This document shows, piece by piece, positions 44,123 to 55,269 of a stretch of DNA of 56,938 nt. The position numbers were made by a program, and so were the translations under genes. Within the stretch, counting starts at the first letter, position 1, and each line of letters starts with the position of its first letter. The notes beneath the pieces were generated by a model. It saw only the letters and a list, made by a program, of their open reading frames with translations. It was not told the origin of the DNA and searched no databases. The DNA comes from Mycoplasmataceae bacterium. GTDB lineage: Bacteria; Bacillota_I; Bacilli_A; Mycoplasmatales; Mycoplasmoidaceae. The DNA is taken from assembly GCA_031281465.1 (NCBI GenBank), contig JAITFH010000057.1, forward strand, positions 1 through 56,938, written 5' to 3'.

Positions 44123-44198
44123 TGGTGCTCCGTGAGGGATTCGAACCCGCGACCCAGAGATTAAGAGTCTCTTGCTCTACCAGCTGAGCTAACGGAAC
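44123..44198 (-). tRNA. tRNA-Lys (anticodon CTT)
   Basis: 76 bases with encoded CCA on the minus strand. The acceptor GTTCCGT pairs with ACGGAGC (one wobble), the anticodon loop is CTCTTAA in an AGAGA/TCTCT stem, and the T-arm is GCGGGTTCGAATCCCTC. Confidence 0.95.
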
Positions 44199-44301
44199 TT
44201 AAATAAATTATATGCTAAACACACTAGCCAATTACATAGGTATATAGTTGTTAGATATTCAATGTTTTAGTGAAATTGATGTAAGCTAAACAACTAATTT
44301 G

Positions 44302-47300
44302 TTAAAACCCTAACTTCTTAAGTGCATCTTCTTTTTCATCAGGAATGGAAGCCAATAATCCATTAGTTACTTCTTGAACAATTGAAACAATTATGATGAC
44401 AGCACCTGTGACTAGTTGTAAGTGTTTAGTAAGTGGATTAAGTGAAGTTCTACTAACATATTTTTCATACTCTTTCACATCAGTCACATTATGATAAACA
44501 TTTTGTTTTAAGCCATCGACATATCTAACAACTGTTCTTTCTGTAGTTTTAGCGTTTTCCTCTAGTTTTGCGAGTCTGTAATTTTTAAATCTTCGTTGAG
44601 ATTCAACATATTCTTGAGCTTCGCAGAAAACAATAGCTTTTTCAGGATTAGATGCTCTTCACTCATCGTACGCTCTAATAAAATCTTCATTCGAGCAAAA
44701 TATTCCTTCGGGACCACGTGCAGTTGGGTGAAGTAGATGAATTTCTCTTTCTTCTGCTACTACTCTGAAAGCGATTTCATCTTTATTACAAATACTTTTA
44801 GTAAGTACTTTTTGGAAAGCTAATACTTCGCTAACTTTTATCAGACAATTAAGTGCTCCGACTGATAAACTAAGCACTTCGAAATAACGACTGTGGAAGC
44901 AAAAACTATAGTACATACTCATGTTTAAGTCTTTTAATTTTTTAGCCGCTTCTTCATCGATGAGAAAGTCATAAGTTTTCATTACATCTTTATTCGAATA
45001 GTTTAAAAATTCTTGAACAACTTTTTCTTCAGTGTTACCTATATTTGCTGAAACAACATTTTCGAAAATATACTCACGCATACATAATGAATCAGCTTTA
45101 AATTCATCCATTCAATACTTAGCATTTTTTATGAAATCATCATTTTCTGTACTTTCGATAATTTTTCCAATAAATTCAAAGACTGATTTGCAGAAAATTC
45201 AAATATGGTTTTTACCAGCTTTTGCTATATCTATTTTTGCACTGACTGAAAGGTTTTTATCATGCAGACTGTTGTAAAATTCACTATATGCTTTTGCTAC
45301 ACTATAAGGGACACATTCCTTAAATACTTCTACTAACTCAGCTATTTTTTTAATAGTTGGAATGATAGCTCCTTTTTCTTCAAGTACCATAATGCTAGCA
45401 ACTGCTAAGCCTACGTCAATTGTACAATTAACTACTGCCCCAAAAATTCCAAGAATTCCCATACTTGTCATACACATTAAAACATCTGAGACAGCTGAAC
45501 CAGCAATAAGTAATACAGATAATGATTCGTCGAAAATTTTAGTTACTTTGATGGAAGTAGCAATGTAGTCAGCTAAATTTGTTTTAGCACCGTTTTTGTC
45601 ATAAGCTAGAATGAAAAAGTTATGAATTAGTTCGGTAGTTTGCTCAGCTGCTTGTAACAATTCTAACTCTTTTTCGGAATATGAAAAATAGAAAGGAAGA
45701 GTTTTTTGAACTGAATTTGTTAGCGCATTATATCAGCCGATTTCTTTAATAATTTCAGGTTCATTGTTGTTTTCTGGATTAGTATCAGTGATCACCCATT
45801 TTGCTTCTACATAAGGAATTAGGTTTCTGAATTTGTATGGATTAGAATGATCAATTCATGAAGCGGTGAGAAGATTATCTAAACTATTGTACTTATCGTA
45901 GTTAGTATTAATTTCTGTAATAGCTAACATAATTTTTTCATTAGAATGATCATCTTCTAGTTGCTGAGGTAAAACAAGTCCTGGTAGATTTTTGTTTGAT
46001 ACATCTACTAAAAATGGATGTTCTTCATTTATAGTATAGTGGTTAGTGTCATCAACTGGTGCTCCAGCTAGTATTTCTCCAATAGTTGAACGATTACGAA
46101 TTAAACTGTCAGAAAAGTTTTTTGGTTTGTATTCAAGAAACATTGATTTAGGGTAGAAATTATTTTTTGCACAATTAAGTTTCTCATCAAATGTACCAAC
46201 AGAAAAACTAGTTCTTAAATAACTGTTATCTTTTTCCGCTTCTGGTTGAATTCAGTGAACGCCATCTAAACCGCCAGTAGAACTAAAACCTAATTGGAAA
46301 TCTACAGAAGCAAAATTTGAATCTGAAGTAAAGTCTAAATTAGTTATTTTTGCATGTAAAGTGTAACCAGGAATGATTTCATTCTCGAGAAAAGAAGGAC
46401 AACCTTCTACATCGGAAACATATGCATCTAGAGGTTTGTAGTTTTGACTAAAATTCAAACCAGTACTTTCACCATTTAACTTTTCTTCATCTGAAGGTTT
46501 TTCAAGATTTACATTTCCTAACAAATCTCTTTTAGCTAGGATTAGTTTGTAAACTTGTTCTTGTGAAAGAATAGAATTATCAGCAGCATCCAATCCATCT
46601 TTTCCACTAGCTGAGTATGCAGCTAATTCCTTTGTAAAAGAACTGTCTTTATTTAAGATGATAGATTTATTATTTACCATTTTTACAATTTCGTTAGCAA
46701 TAATACTTTGTTCGTTTTCTACATATTCTTTACTTTCTTTTTCAAAAGTGTTGAAAGCAGAAAATAAGTAATTATTAAAATTAAAATTATTCAAGTGACG
46801 GTTTAAAACTTTGTATTCTAGGTTTTTCTCTAAAAAATTTAATTTTTGGAGAGCAGCACTGTTGCTAGAATAGTAGTTTTTAATACTAGGAAGTGAGACA
46901 AACTTAAACTGGTAGTAGTCGATTGGTTCGATATGGTATTCATTATTTAGATTAACGATTTTAGAATAAATACTGTTAAGAGGATTAACTGCACCTTCTT
47001 TTTGTGAATCAAAAAAACTTTTATCTAAATACTTGTTTATTTCTTTATCTAATTTAGCGCTATATTCGTTAAAAATTTGGTGCGCATAATTGCTTGCGTC
47101 TTCTTTATTTAATTTGCCAACTTTATTAGCATAAGTGTATGAATAAGATTCGAGAAAATCTAATGACTGATTTCTAAAAGAAGTTATGCCTGGATTATTA
47201 TTAATAGCTTCAATAGCATCTAACCCACTAGTGTTTCCTTGTCATTCAAACTTTCCTAAATCAAAGTTAACTGGTGGTTTTTGTGAACCATAAACAACTC

Positions 47301-47388
47301 CGATAGTCACTCCACTAACTGCAGAAAAGAATAATAGAGATATTCCAATGGTTTTTTTAATTTTTTTACTTCTCAAAATACTTAGCAT
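44302..47388 (-). CDS. Paralogous surface-protein family member P4
   Basis: 1028 residues on the minus strand, the only copy in this orientation. A basic start and signal anchor (about residues 11-31) lead to PVNFDLGKFEW, GITSFRNQSLDFLES, IEPIDYYQF, KDGLDAADNSILSQEQVYKL in blocks, IIPGYTLHAKITNLDFTSDS, KLNCAKNNFYP and VLPQQLEDDHSNEKIML. A hydrophobic stretch lies near residues 610-680, and the final membrane segment is followed by IPDEK. TATAAT (47398-47403, minus) ends nine bases before the ATG. Confidence 0.85.
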
Positions 47389-47397
47389 TTCATTCCC

Positions 47398-47403
47398 ATT
47401 ATA
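47398..47403 (-). promoter_or_regulatory. -10 box of P4
   Basis: TATAAT on the minus strand ends nine bases before ATG 47388. Confidence 0.55.
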
Positions 47404-47505
47404 ATGGTTTTTAAACAAAATAATTTAGAAATTTTTATCCCCTTATATATGTATGCAAAAAAGTTTTAAAAAAGTAATAATTTTCTGCGGAAAGTCTTTT
47501 AAAAC

Positions 47506-47544
47506 AACAATCTTATTGTAAACAAGAAAAGTTTTAAGATTGTT
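47506..47544 (-). terminator. Inverted repeat, possible terminator of the tRNA cluster
   Basis: AACAATCTT (47506-47514) and AAGATTGTT (47536-47544) form a perfect nine-base stem with a 21-base loop, downstream of the minus-strand tRNA genes. The T-rich tail is short and interrupted. Otherwise 47404-47614 holds no gene I can support. Confidence 0.4.
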
Positions 47545-47614
47545 AAAATCTATTAAAATATATCATAAGTGTTTGCTCTTGTAAAATTTAGAGTTATCCG
47601 AATCTTACTTAACA

Positions 47615-47688
47615 TGGAGCGGGTGATCGGAATCGGACCGACGTAGTCAGCTTGGAAGGCTGAAGTTCTACCATTGAACTACACCCGC
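47615..47688 (-). tRNA. tRNA-Gly (anticodon TCC)
   Basis: 74 bases with CCA. GCGGGTG acceptor, anticodon loop CTTCCAA, T-loop TTCCGAT. Last of five tRNAs in the cluster. The T-loop begins TTCCGA instead of TTCGA. Confidence 0.93.
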
Positions 47689-47691
47689 ATA

Positions 47692-47777
47692 TGGTGCTGA
47701 AATCGGGACTTGAACCCGAACGATCTTACGATCACAGGATTTTAAGTCCTGTGCGTCTACCATTCCGCCACTTCAGC
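47692..47777 (-). tRNA. tRNA-Leu (anticodon TAA)
   Basis: 86 bases with CCA and a long variable arm. Acceptor GCTGAAG, anticodon loop CTTAAAA, T-arm CGGGTTCAAGTCCCG. Confidence 0.95.
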
Positions 47778-47814
47778 ATTATCTCCAGTTTAATGGTACT
47801 TTTGAAAACCATAT

Positions 47815-47889
47815 TGGTGCCCCACCCGAGACTCGAACTCGGGACCCCTTCATTAAAAGTGAAATGCTCTACCGCTGAGCTAGTGGGAC
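47815..47889 (-). tRNA. tRNA-Lys (anticodon TTT)
   Basis: 75 bases with CCA. Acceptor GTCCCAC with GTGGGGC, anticodon loop CTTTTAA, T-arm CCGAGTTCGAGTCTCGG. Confidence 0.95.
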
Positions 47890-47892
47890 ATT

Positions 47893-47967
47893 TGGTTGGG
47901 TAGGCTGGATTCGAACCAGCGCATGTCAGAATCAAAATCTGATGCCTTACCGCTTGGCGACAACCCA
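47893..47967 (-). tRNA. tRNA-Gln (anticodon TTG)
   Basis: 75 bases with CCA. Acceptor TGGGTTG with CTACCCA-type pairing, anticodon loop TTTTGAT in a TCAGA/TCTGA stem, T-arm GCTGGTTCGAATCCAGC. Confidence 0.95.
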
Positions 47968-47969
47968 AA

Positions 47970-48054
47970 TGGTGGACAGGGACGGATTCGAACCGCCGAA
48001 ACCGGAGGTGTCTGATTTACAGTCAGATGCGTTTAGCCACTTCGCTACCTATCC
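47970..48054 (-). tRNA. tRNA-Tyr (anticodon GTA)
   Basis: 85 bases with CCA and a long variable arm. Acceptor GGATAGG, anticodon loop CTGTAAA, T-arm GGCGGTTCGAATCCGTC. First tRNA of the cluster in transcription order. Confidence 0.95.
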
Positions 48055-48062
48055 GCTTTTTG

Positions 48063-48068
48063 ATTATA
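48063..48068 (-). promoter_or_regulatory. -10 box of the tRNA cluster
   Basis: TATAAT on the minus strand lies between the greA stop and tRNA-Tyr, ending eight bases before the mature tRNA 5' end. The cluster can thus be transcribed separately from greA. Confidence 0.55.
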
Positions 48069-48074
48069 AATTAA

Positions 48075-48533
48075 TTACGATACCTTTATAATCTCGATAA
48101 AGTAAGGGATTTCGATATTAATTACTTGAACTTTGTCACCTTCAGAATGTCCTAGAATCGCTTTAGCAATTGGACATTCGTTAGAAATTTTGTTAACCTT
48201 AGGATCAGTTTCAGTAACACCAACGATTTCCACTTCTACATTTTTCCCGGTTTTAGTGTTTTTGTAAGTAACTTTTGAACCGATTTTAATAATGTGAGAA
48301 TTTGCATTCTTAATAATTGAGTGATCGTTTAAAATTGTTTGGATAACTTTAATACGATTTTCAATATCTGCTTGGTGTTCTTTAGCTGCATCGTAATCAG
48401 CGTTTTCGCTTAAGTCACCTTGTTCACGAGCTTGTTGTAATTCTACAATAACTTTTGGTCTTTGAACAGTGATAAGATTATCCAATTCATTCTTCAATTC
48501 GTCGAGTTTTTCTTTTGTGATTTCTAAAGCCAT
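48075..48533 (-). CDS. greA: Transcription elongation factor GreA
   Basis: 152 residues. The N-terminal coiled coil carries QAREQGDLSENADYDAAKE, with the acidic tip residues that rescue backtracked RNA polymerase. The C-terminal domain includes PIAKAILGHSEGDKV. TATAAT (48547-48552, minus) is 13 bases before the ATG, back to back with the promoter of the divergent membrane protein. Confidence 0.95.
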   Translation of the reverse strand: MALEITKEKLDELKNELDNLITVQRPKVIVELQQAREQGDLSENADYDAAKEHQADIENRIKVIQTILNDHSIIKNANSHIIKIGSKVTYKNTKTGKNVEVEIVGVTETDPKVNKISNECPIAKAILGHSEGDKVQVINIEIPYFIEIIKVS

Positions 48534-48546
48534 GTTATTCCATTGT

Positions 48547-48558
48547 ATTATATATAAT
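48547..48558. promoter_or_regulatory. Overlapping divergent -10 boxes, greA / ECF-type gene
   Basis: ATTATA (48547-48552), the greA -10 on the minus strand, and TATAAT (48553-48558) for the plus-strand gene are adjacent. The plus-strand box ends six bases before ATG 48565. Polymerases could not occupy both at once. Confidence 0.6.
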
Positions 48559-48564
48559 TTGCCT

Positions 48565-49707
48565 ATGTTTAATTCATCTAGTATTTTGATGTATTTTTTC
48601 CTAACGATAGGGGCTTACATCTTGATTTTGGTGGGTAAAAAAATATATTATTATGTAAGATACAAAAAACGTTTTTATATCTTTCCTAAAATTAATTCAA
48701 GTGGGATAGCAAATACCAGTATGGTAATTTCGATTTCAGTTTCCATCATATTTATTTTAACTTCGTTAACTGCTGGATTAATGGGAATATTTTTCCGTAT
48801 TTATCCTGGATGGAGAGTAACTATTGAAGGAATTTTGATTAATATTGGTGGTTTGTTGTTTGGACCAATTATTGGAATATTTATTGGAGCAGCAACTGAC
48901 TTATTAACTATTATGTTAACTGCTGGAATGTTCCATTATGGTTTCTTTGTTTGTTCGATCGCTTTTGGATTTTTTTCTGGGTTGATTAAAAGTTTGATCA
49001 ATGTATCTAAAAAGAACGATTTAGTTTATGTTATTGGAAGTACAGTAATTATTGTAATTATTGCAATCGCTGTTGATTTATATTTATACTACTTTCCAGA
49101 AAAATTTATTTTATCAATGTTCGGAAAAGAGATAACTTTCCCGGTGTGAAGTTTATGAATACTAATTGATGTCCCTTTAGTCGTAGCGGTAGCACTAATA
49201 TGATTGTTTTGAATGTTGATTAAAGTTTCCAACATTAAGCTTTCGTTTTTAAGAATTAAGTATTATTTTGTGATTAGTAGGAAAGAGAACTATTTCAGAA
49301 GAAAATTTATTAAGAAAAAAAATTTAGAAAAATATTCTAAAAAAGAGTTAACTTGGATGACACAAATAAATGGTAAGTACCAAAAAATATTACAACGTCA
49401 AGAAGAACTAATAGCTAGTGTGGTAAATAGTCCTAAAGAAAAAGTAAACAATATGACACAAGTGTTGTTATTACTTTCACTTACTCAACCAATTGTGTGT
49501 GTGGTAATGATGCCTTATTTCGATGCTAGTTTAGGGGGAGGAATGCCTGTATCTTTTTGAATAACATTTAGAGCTTTAAGTGTTCTTCCTTTGATGGTAA
49601 TTAATTTTGCAGTTATCTTTCCTGTATACAATGTTATTCGTCCAATTATTCAATATGACTACCGTTCAAATATTATTGAAAGCGCTAGAACACCTGTGCC
49701 AAATTAA
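48565..49707 (+). CDS. ECF transporter S-component-like membrane protein
   Basis: 380 residues with about eight membrane segments. GGLLFGPIIGIFIGAATDLL followed by GFFVCSIAFGFFSGLI is the pattern of ECF vitamin-transporter S components, near FolT-type. The protein is about twice the usual S-component length, with an extra C-terminal membrane pair after a basic loop (about residues 220-280). The ligand is unknown; EcfA and EcfT genes are not in the window. Confidence 0.7.
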
Positions 49708-49766
49708 GGTTAAAATTTACACACATTGTTTTCATATTTTTAGAGTTTGTCCGGTGTTGCTTACTA

Positions 49767-49772
49767 TATAAT
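49767..49772 (+). promoter_or_regulatory. -10 box of Abi gene
   Basis: TATAAT ends six bases before ATG 49779. Confidence 0.6.
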
Positions 49773-49778
49773 CGAAAT

Positions 49779-50687
49779 ATGGACGAAGAACTAATCGGAA
49801 TAAAAAAAACCATAGCAGAATTAGAAAATGATGGTTTGATAATAGATGATTACGAAACGTTTGAAACTTATATTTCCAAATTTAATATTAATACTTTTAT
49901 TTACGAATATAGTGAGATGTTTTTGGACGATAACGAAAGATATGTAAATGTCAAGTCATCTGATTTCATTAAATTATATGAATTCGATAGAAACTTATCT
50001 AACCACATTTTTCGTAAGATATTAATTATCGAAAAAATTATGAACACTTCTATTGTTTATAACACAATAATTACTCAAAAAATTACTGATCATAAATTAT
50101 TATCTTTGGATAAAAATTATTTAAAACAACAAATTTTTCCAAACATTGCAGATGTTGAACCAAGATTAGATTTCGATCACTTGTTGTTCAAATTAGTAAA
50201 GTATTTGGATGCTGGAAAGAAATACAAAAAATATATGATTTATGACGAGAAAGATGATATTTTAAAATGAAAAAATATTCCTTTAGATGTAATGTGTTTA
50301 GCATGATCTTTTGCTACAACTTTTAGTTTCTTTATTGCTGCTAATGATCAAATACGAATTAGTGTACTAAAAACTTTTAATGTATCCACTAAATTGTTAT
50401 GAGGATTTATTGATTTTATTAAAAATACAATAAATGTAAGAAATTTAGTTTCACACAATATGGCACTTTATAATGTAAAAATTAAATATCAAACACAAGA
50501 ATTATTTGACTTGTATAAATTTCTATTCAATGAGGAAATAATTTATATGAAATTAAGTCATATGATTAGGATATTTAGTGTTTTAAGTGGTGATGAAAAA
50601 CTAATTGAAAAGACTTTACAAAATTCACAAAAACTTGGTTTCCATCCATCTATTCAGAAAAAAATTGATGCATTATTTAAAGTTTAA
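49779..50687 (+). CDS. Abi family (AbiD/AbiF-type) protein with HEPN RNase motif
   Basis: 302 residues with UGA as Trp. The layout fits Abi_2 proteins: FDRNLSNHIFRKILIIEKIM near the first third, then WSFATTFSFF and the HEPN signature R-N-L-V-S-H in INVRNLVSHNMALYN, an RNxxxH ribonuclease site. Such proteins can cause abortive infection or act as toxin-like RNases. No antitoxin-like partner is adjacent. An AAA ATPase gene follows 122 bases downstream under its own promoter. Confidence 0.8.
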
Positions 50688-50736
50688 AAAACTGTGTAAA
50701 ATCATTGGAACTCAAAACACTTAACGTTATTCCCTA

Positions 50737-50803
50737 TAAAAAAGTGCGAAAATACATTTTTTTGGTACTAAAAAAGTGCGACAAAGCATTTTTTTAATAT
50801 AAT
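50737..50803 (+). promoter_or_regulatory. Direct-repeat operator and -10 box of AAA ATPase gene
   Basis: A 27-base sequence beginning TAAAAAAGTGCGA and ending CATTTTTTT occurs at 50737-50763 and 50769-50795 with three mismatches, a 32-base period or about three helical turns. TATAAT (50798-50803) starts three bases after the second copy and ends six bases before the GTG start. The repeats cover the -35 region and are likely bound by a regulator. Confidence 0.6.
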
Positions 50804-50809
50804 AGAGCC

Positions 50810-52105
50810 GTGCAATTACAAAGAAAAATATTTAAATTTTTAGAAGAATGAAGTTCTAATCCTGATAAGAAATCGTTAATAGTTTCAGGTTGTAGACAAA
50901 TTGGTAAAACAAAGTGTATTTTAGATTTTTGTAAAAGAAAATACAAAAAAGTTATTTACATAGATTTTATTAGCGAACCAGAATATATTGCTGTATTCAA
51001 CGGAAATTTGACTACGAAAGAAATACTAAGAAAATTGAACTTAATGAATAACGATTTTACTTACGATGAAAACACTATCGTCTTTTTTGACGAAATACAA
51101 AACTGTCCAAACGCGATTATTTCACTAAAGTATTTTACTATAGACAAAATCAATACTGTTTGTTCTGGTTCGTTGTTGGGAACGTCTTACAATTGTGTTT
51201 CTTCATTTCCTGTCGGATATGTTGAGCTACATAAAATGCATTCTCTAGATTTTGAAGAATTTTTATTAAATTATGGTATCAAAAAAGAAATTATTAACGA
51301 AGTCAAAAAATGTTACGAGTCACAAACTAAAGTAGACGATATTATCCATAAAAAGTTCATCGAACTTATTAAACTTTATGTATGTGTTGGTGGTATGCCT
51401 GAAGCAGTAAATATGTACTTAGAAACTAAGGATTTGAACTCTGTATTTAAAGTACAAAAAAACATTGTTGACGGATACATTGCTGATATTGCGAAATATG
51501 CAGATAATGCAGAAAAAAATAAAGCTAGAATTTTATACGAATCATTACCAAAACAATTAGCAAAGGAATACAAAAAATTCCAATATAAACTAATTGAAAA
51601 GAATGGCAATTCAAGGAAATATTTATCTAGTTTGCAATGAATTAAAGATGCAAATTTGGTTCAAATATGTTACAACTTAACTGCTTTACAAAAACCGTTA
51701 AAAGGATTTTGTACTGATGAAACTTTTAAAGTTTATTACGGTGATATAGGATTATTGTGCTGTTGTCTAGGAAATAAAATTCAAAGCAATATTTTATTAG
51801 GAGATTTGCAAATATTTAAGGGAGCAATATACGAAAATCTATTCGCAGATTTTTTAATCAAAAAAGACATCTCACTTTACTACTACACCAAAAATAGTGG
51901 TGTCAGCGAAATAGATTTTGTTTGTGAAAATAATGAAGGAATAATTTTGTTTGAAGTAAAATCGGAAAATGGGAAGTCGAAATCTTTAAAGTATGAAGGT
52001 GAAAAAAACAAAATTAAACAATTGATTAAAATCACAACAAGCAACCTCGGCAAAAATGGTTCTATTTTATCACTTCCATGGTATATGTGTATGTTTATTA
52101 AATAG
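50810..52105 (+). CDS. AAA ATPase with DUF4143 / PD-(D/E)XK-like C-terminus
   Basis: 431 residues from GTG. Walker A is SGCRQIGKTKC near residues 31-41, Walker B VFFDEIQNC, followed by GSLLG and FPVGYVELHKMHSLDFEEFL, typical of the AAA_14 family. The C-terminal part has SEIDFVCEN and IILFEVKSENGKSKSL, a nuclease-like D...ExK pattern as found in DUF4143 proteins. Role unknown in most bacteria; DNA or defence functions are guessed. The GTG is fixed by TATAAT six bases upstream. Confidence 0.85.
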
Positions 52106-52238
52106 GAATAATAGTGTGGAGTAAATTTAAAAAAATACGTTCCCTATAGACATGCTATTTTATGGAAACTAAAAGTATTAATATTAATAAGAAAAATATC
52201 TTTTTTTCGAACATACATTTAAGTATAATAAAACAGTT
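52106..52238. other. Intergenic region before P5
   Basis: No ORF. ACGTTCCCTATA (about 52137-52148) resembles ACGTTATTCCCTATA upstream of the ATPase (about 50724-50738), so imperfect repeats flank that gene. The P5 -10 box TATAAT is at 52224-52229, nine bases before ATG 52239. Confidence 0.4.
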
Positions 52239-55238
52239 ATGAACAAGACTTCTTTGAGTAAAAAAATAAAAATAGCTGCAGGTTTTGGCGTATTAGCAAC
52301 ATGCATAATCGCTTCATTAGCAATCGGAGCAAATCATTTTAAAAACAGCCAATTCGAAAACTTCGATTTAGGCGAATTTCAATGAACACGTAAAACCACC
52401 GCACAAGATGTAGTGAACGCAGTTAGTGAAAATGAAGGTATTAACTTTTTTAAAAAAGAGTCATTAGATTATCTTAGAGCTAGCACATACACATATGGTG
52501 TAAAGGTTTTAGGGATGACTAGTGAAAAAGCAAACAACGAAGCAGCTCTTCGTTGCAATGCTTACGAAAAAGAATTTAATAGTTTTGTCGACAAATACTA
52601 CGATGACGAATATTTCGAATGACAAATGAAAAGCTTATCTTCACCACTCAATAATGTTTATTTTGAGTTACTAGAATTAAACAAGAAAAATAATATTGAA
52701 GTAATAGATTACAATCAATTTGAAAACGTTTTATTACCTCAAATAAAAGATAGAGTTCTGAATAATGTTAGTGTTAAAGAACAACCTGAACTTAATCAAA
52801 AATTTAAGGTTTTAGAATCTCAAGCTAAAAGCAAAATTTTAGGTAAACATTTAAACTCGTACAAACTGAACAAATTCTTAGCTTCTTCATTTAGTGAACA
52901 AGAAAATTCTGCAGATAAAGATTTGGAATTAGCAGCAATCCAAACAGTGAAAATGATTTCTAATAAAAGTTTAATTGTTGATGAAAATCCTGGTATTGAT
53001 TTCGTAGGTTTACTAGCACCATATTCTAAAAATGGAAAGACTGGTTATTCAGAAAATAGTGTTTTATCCCCTGATGATTTAAACAAATTATTTTTAGCTA
53101 AAAGAGATTATTTAGTGGGAAGTGATTTTTTAGCACCAGATGAACAAATGGTACCAGAAACTGAAGAGAGTGACATTCCGTCACAAGGATACGCTCGTTT
53201 AGATGAATATATTCCCCGTAACGATGGAGTAGCTAAATTTACAAAAAATGAAATTATTCCCGGATACACTTTACATGCCAAAATTAGCAATTTAGACTAT
53301 ACAAGTAATTCTGATGTTGTAAAAGTTGGTTTTCAAATAGGCATTTCTAAAACAGAAAGTTTAGACAATGATATTTTCTGATTTCACTCCGAAAACGAAA
53401 GTGAGAAAAACGAAGGATATTTATTCCAAGATTTTAACGTATCGTCATTTGAACAAAAATTAAATTGTGCGAATAACTTTTTTTATTCGAAAGATTTGAA
53501 TTTAGAATATTCAAAAGAAAACTTTGATGCAACTAAAATAAGTGAAAGAGTAACTATTACAGATTTGTTATTAGATGCACCAGTTGGTGACAACGATTAC
53601 TACTTATTTAATGAACAAAATCCTTATTTAGTTGACGCAGATACTTTGGAAATTCCTGGAGTAGCTAAACCTCACCAACTAGAAGATAACCATGGAAATG
53701 AAAAAATAATGTTAGCAATCACTGGTGTTAACACTAACTATAAGAAAACGGGTACATTGAAAGAACTATTAAACGACAAAAATTTAGTTAACGATTATGC
53801 AAATCCTTATCGTTTCCAAAATCTTATCCCATACGTAGAAGCTAAATGAGTAGTTGCTGATAGCATTCCTAATTCTAGCGAATATAAAGTTGTCGAAGAC
53901 TTTGTTTGAACGAATGGGGTAAGCTACGAAAAGAAGAATACACTTCCACTTTACTTTCCTTATTCAAACGAAGAATTAGCTATCTTACAAGAAGCAAATC
54001 AAACAACCAAATTCATCCATGATCTATATCTTTTAAGTTATGATGAAAATGGAAACAGAATAAACATTGCCAGTGATATTTATAGAAGTACAGAGCTTAG
54101 TGCGGGAGTAGATTTAGCTCTTTCCATAGCTATTGCTCTTTCTTCTGGAGTAACCGATGTAATTTCTTGTATGACATCGTTTGGAATATTAGGAATAGGC
54201 GGAGCAATAGTTTCTAGTGCGATAGACGGTTTCCTAGCTTACAATGGATTAATGACTTCATCAGCTAAATTAGATATGTTAAGTTCGTTTGAAGATACCA
54301 TTAATATCATAGAACATTTTAAAGCATTAGTTCCATACGATGTAGCTAAATCATATGCACTTTTCTATGATAAATTAAACGATGAAAAAGTTGCTGTAAA
54401 AGTTAAACTAGATATCGCATTAATTAGCAAAACCGCTATGTACTTATCCGAATCTTACGAAAGTATTTTTAAATTCTTTGACTATGCTGTTGAATTAACT
54501 AAAGATGAAGATTTTATGAAATCGGAAAAAACATGATCTGAGTATTTTAAAAACGATACATTCTTTGTAAGAAAAGCTCTTACAAAAGTTTATGGAGAAA
54601 AAACACTAAATAAAAACGGTATTGATACCAAATTTGATAACGAATTTTTAAACTATCGTAACAAAGATATGGTTGACACTTACAACATTCTTGAATCAGA
54701 CAAAGCTGCTAAACTTAGTGAATTAGAGCAAGAAATGATTTATACATTTAAAACACATTATGCACAATTTAATCTATTTGGAAATTTTGTAGCTGAAGTT
54801 TCTGTAGGTACTAAACTCTTAACTACAGTTGGCACTCAAATATCATTAGCAAGAAGTTTAGGAATAAAAACAGCATTTATTGCGGATGAAGTAAAAAACG
54901 GTAGTTTCTATGGATATGGATTTTCTAACGGTTTAACTGGTAAAAAAGAATTTTTAAATACTCGTGCTAAAATGCTTGAATATCACATAAAATATTCGTT
55001 GGAATCGAAGGATTTAGATAAAAAAATAACGAGCTACGCAAAACACATTAGTAATAAAGAAGAATGTATAAAATATATTAAAAGAACAAGTTTAAATCCA
55101 ACTACGAGAATTGTCTCTACATTCGCTACAGTGATTGCGTTAGGAGCGGGGGTATGTCAAGTCATAGTAGGAAATATGCTTTCTAATATTCCTGATGATA
55201 AAGTTGATATTATTCAAAAAATACAAAACAATATATAA
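52239..55238 (+). CDS. Paralogous surface-protein family member P5
   Basis: 999 residues. Signal anchor near residues 12-31, then FENFDLGEFQW, INFFKKESLDYLRAS, IEVIDYNQF, KTGYSENSVLSPDDLNKLF, IIPGYTLHAKISNLDYTSNS, KLNCANNFFYS and AKPHQLEDNHGNEKIML. A Gly/Ala/Ser-rich hydrophobic stretch (SAGVDLALSIAIALSSGVTD) precedes VPYDVAKSYALFYDKLNDE. The C-terminal membrane segment is followed by IPDDK. It is closest to P6 (near-identical) and then P1. P6 begins 31 bases downstream. Confidence 0.87.
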
Positions 55239-55269
55239 CAAAAATATAAAGAGAAAACACACAAATAAC

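Noticed and set aside
47615-47903. Protein-coding ORFs across the tRNA cluster
   Set aside because: They run through five intact, CCA-bearing tRNA genes and have no protein-like features.
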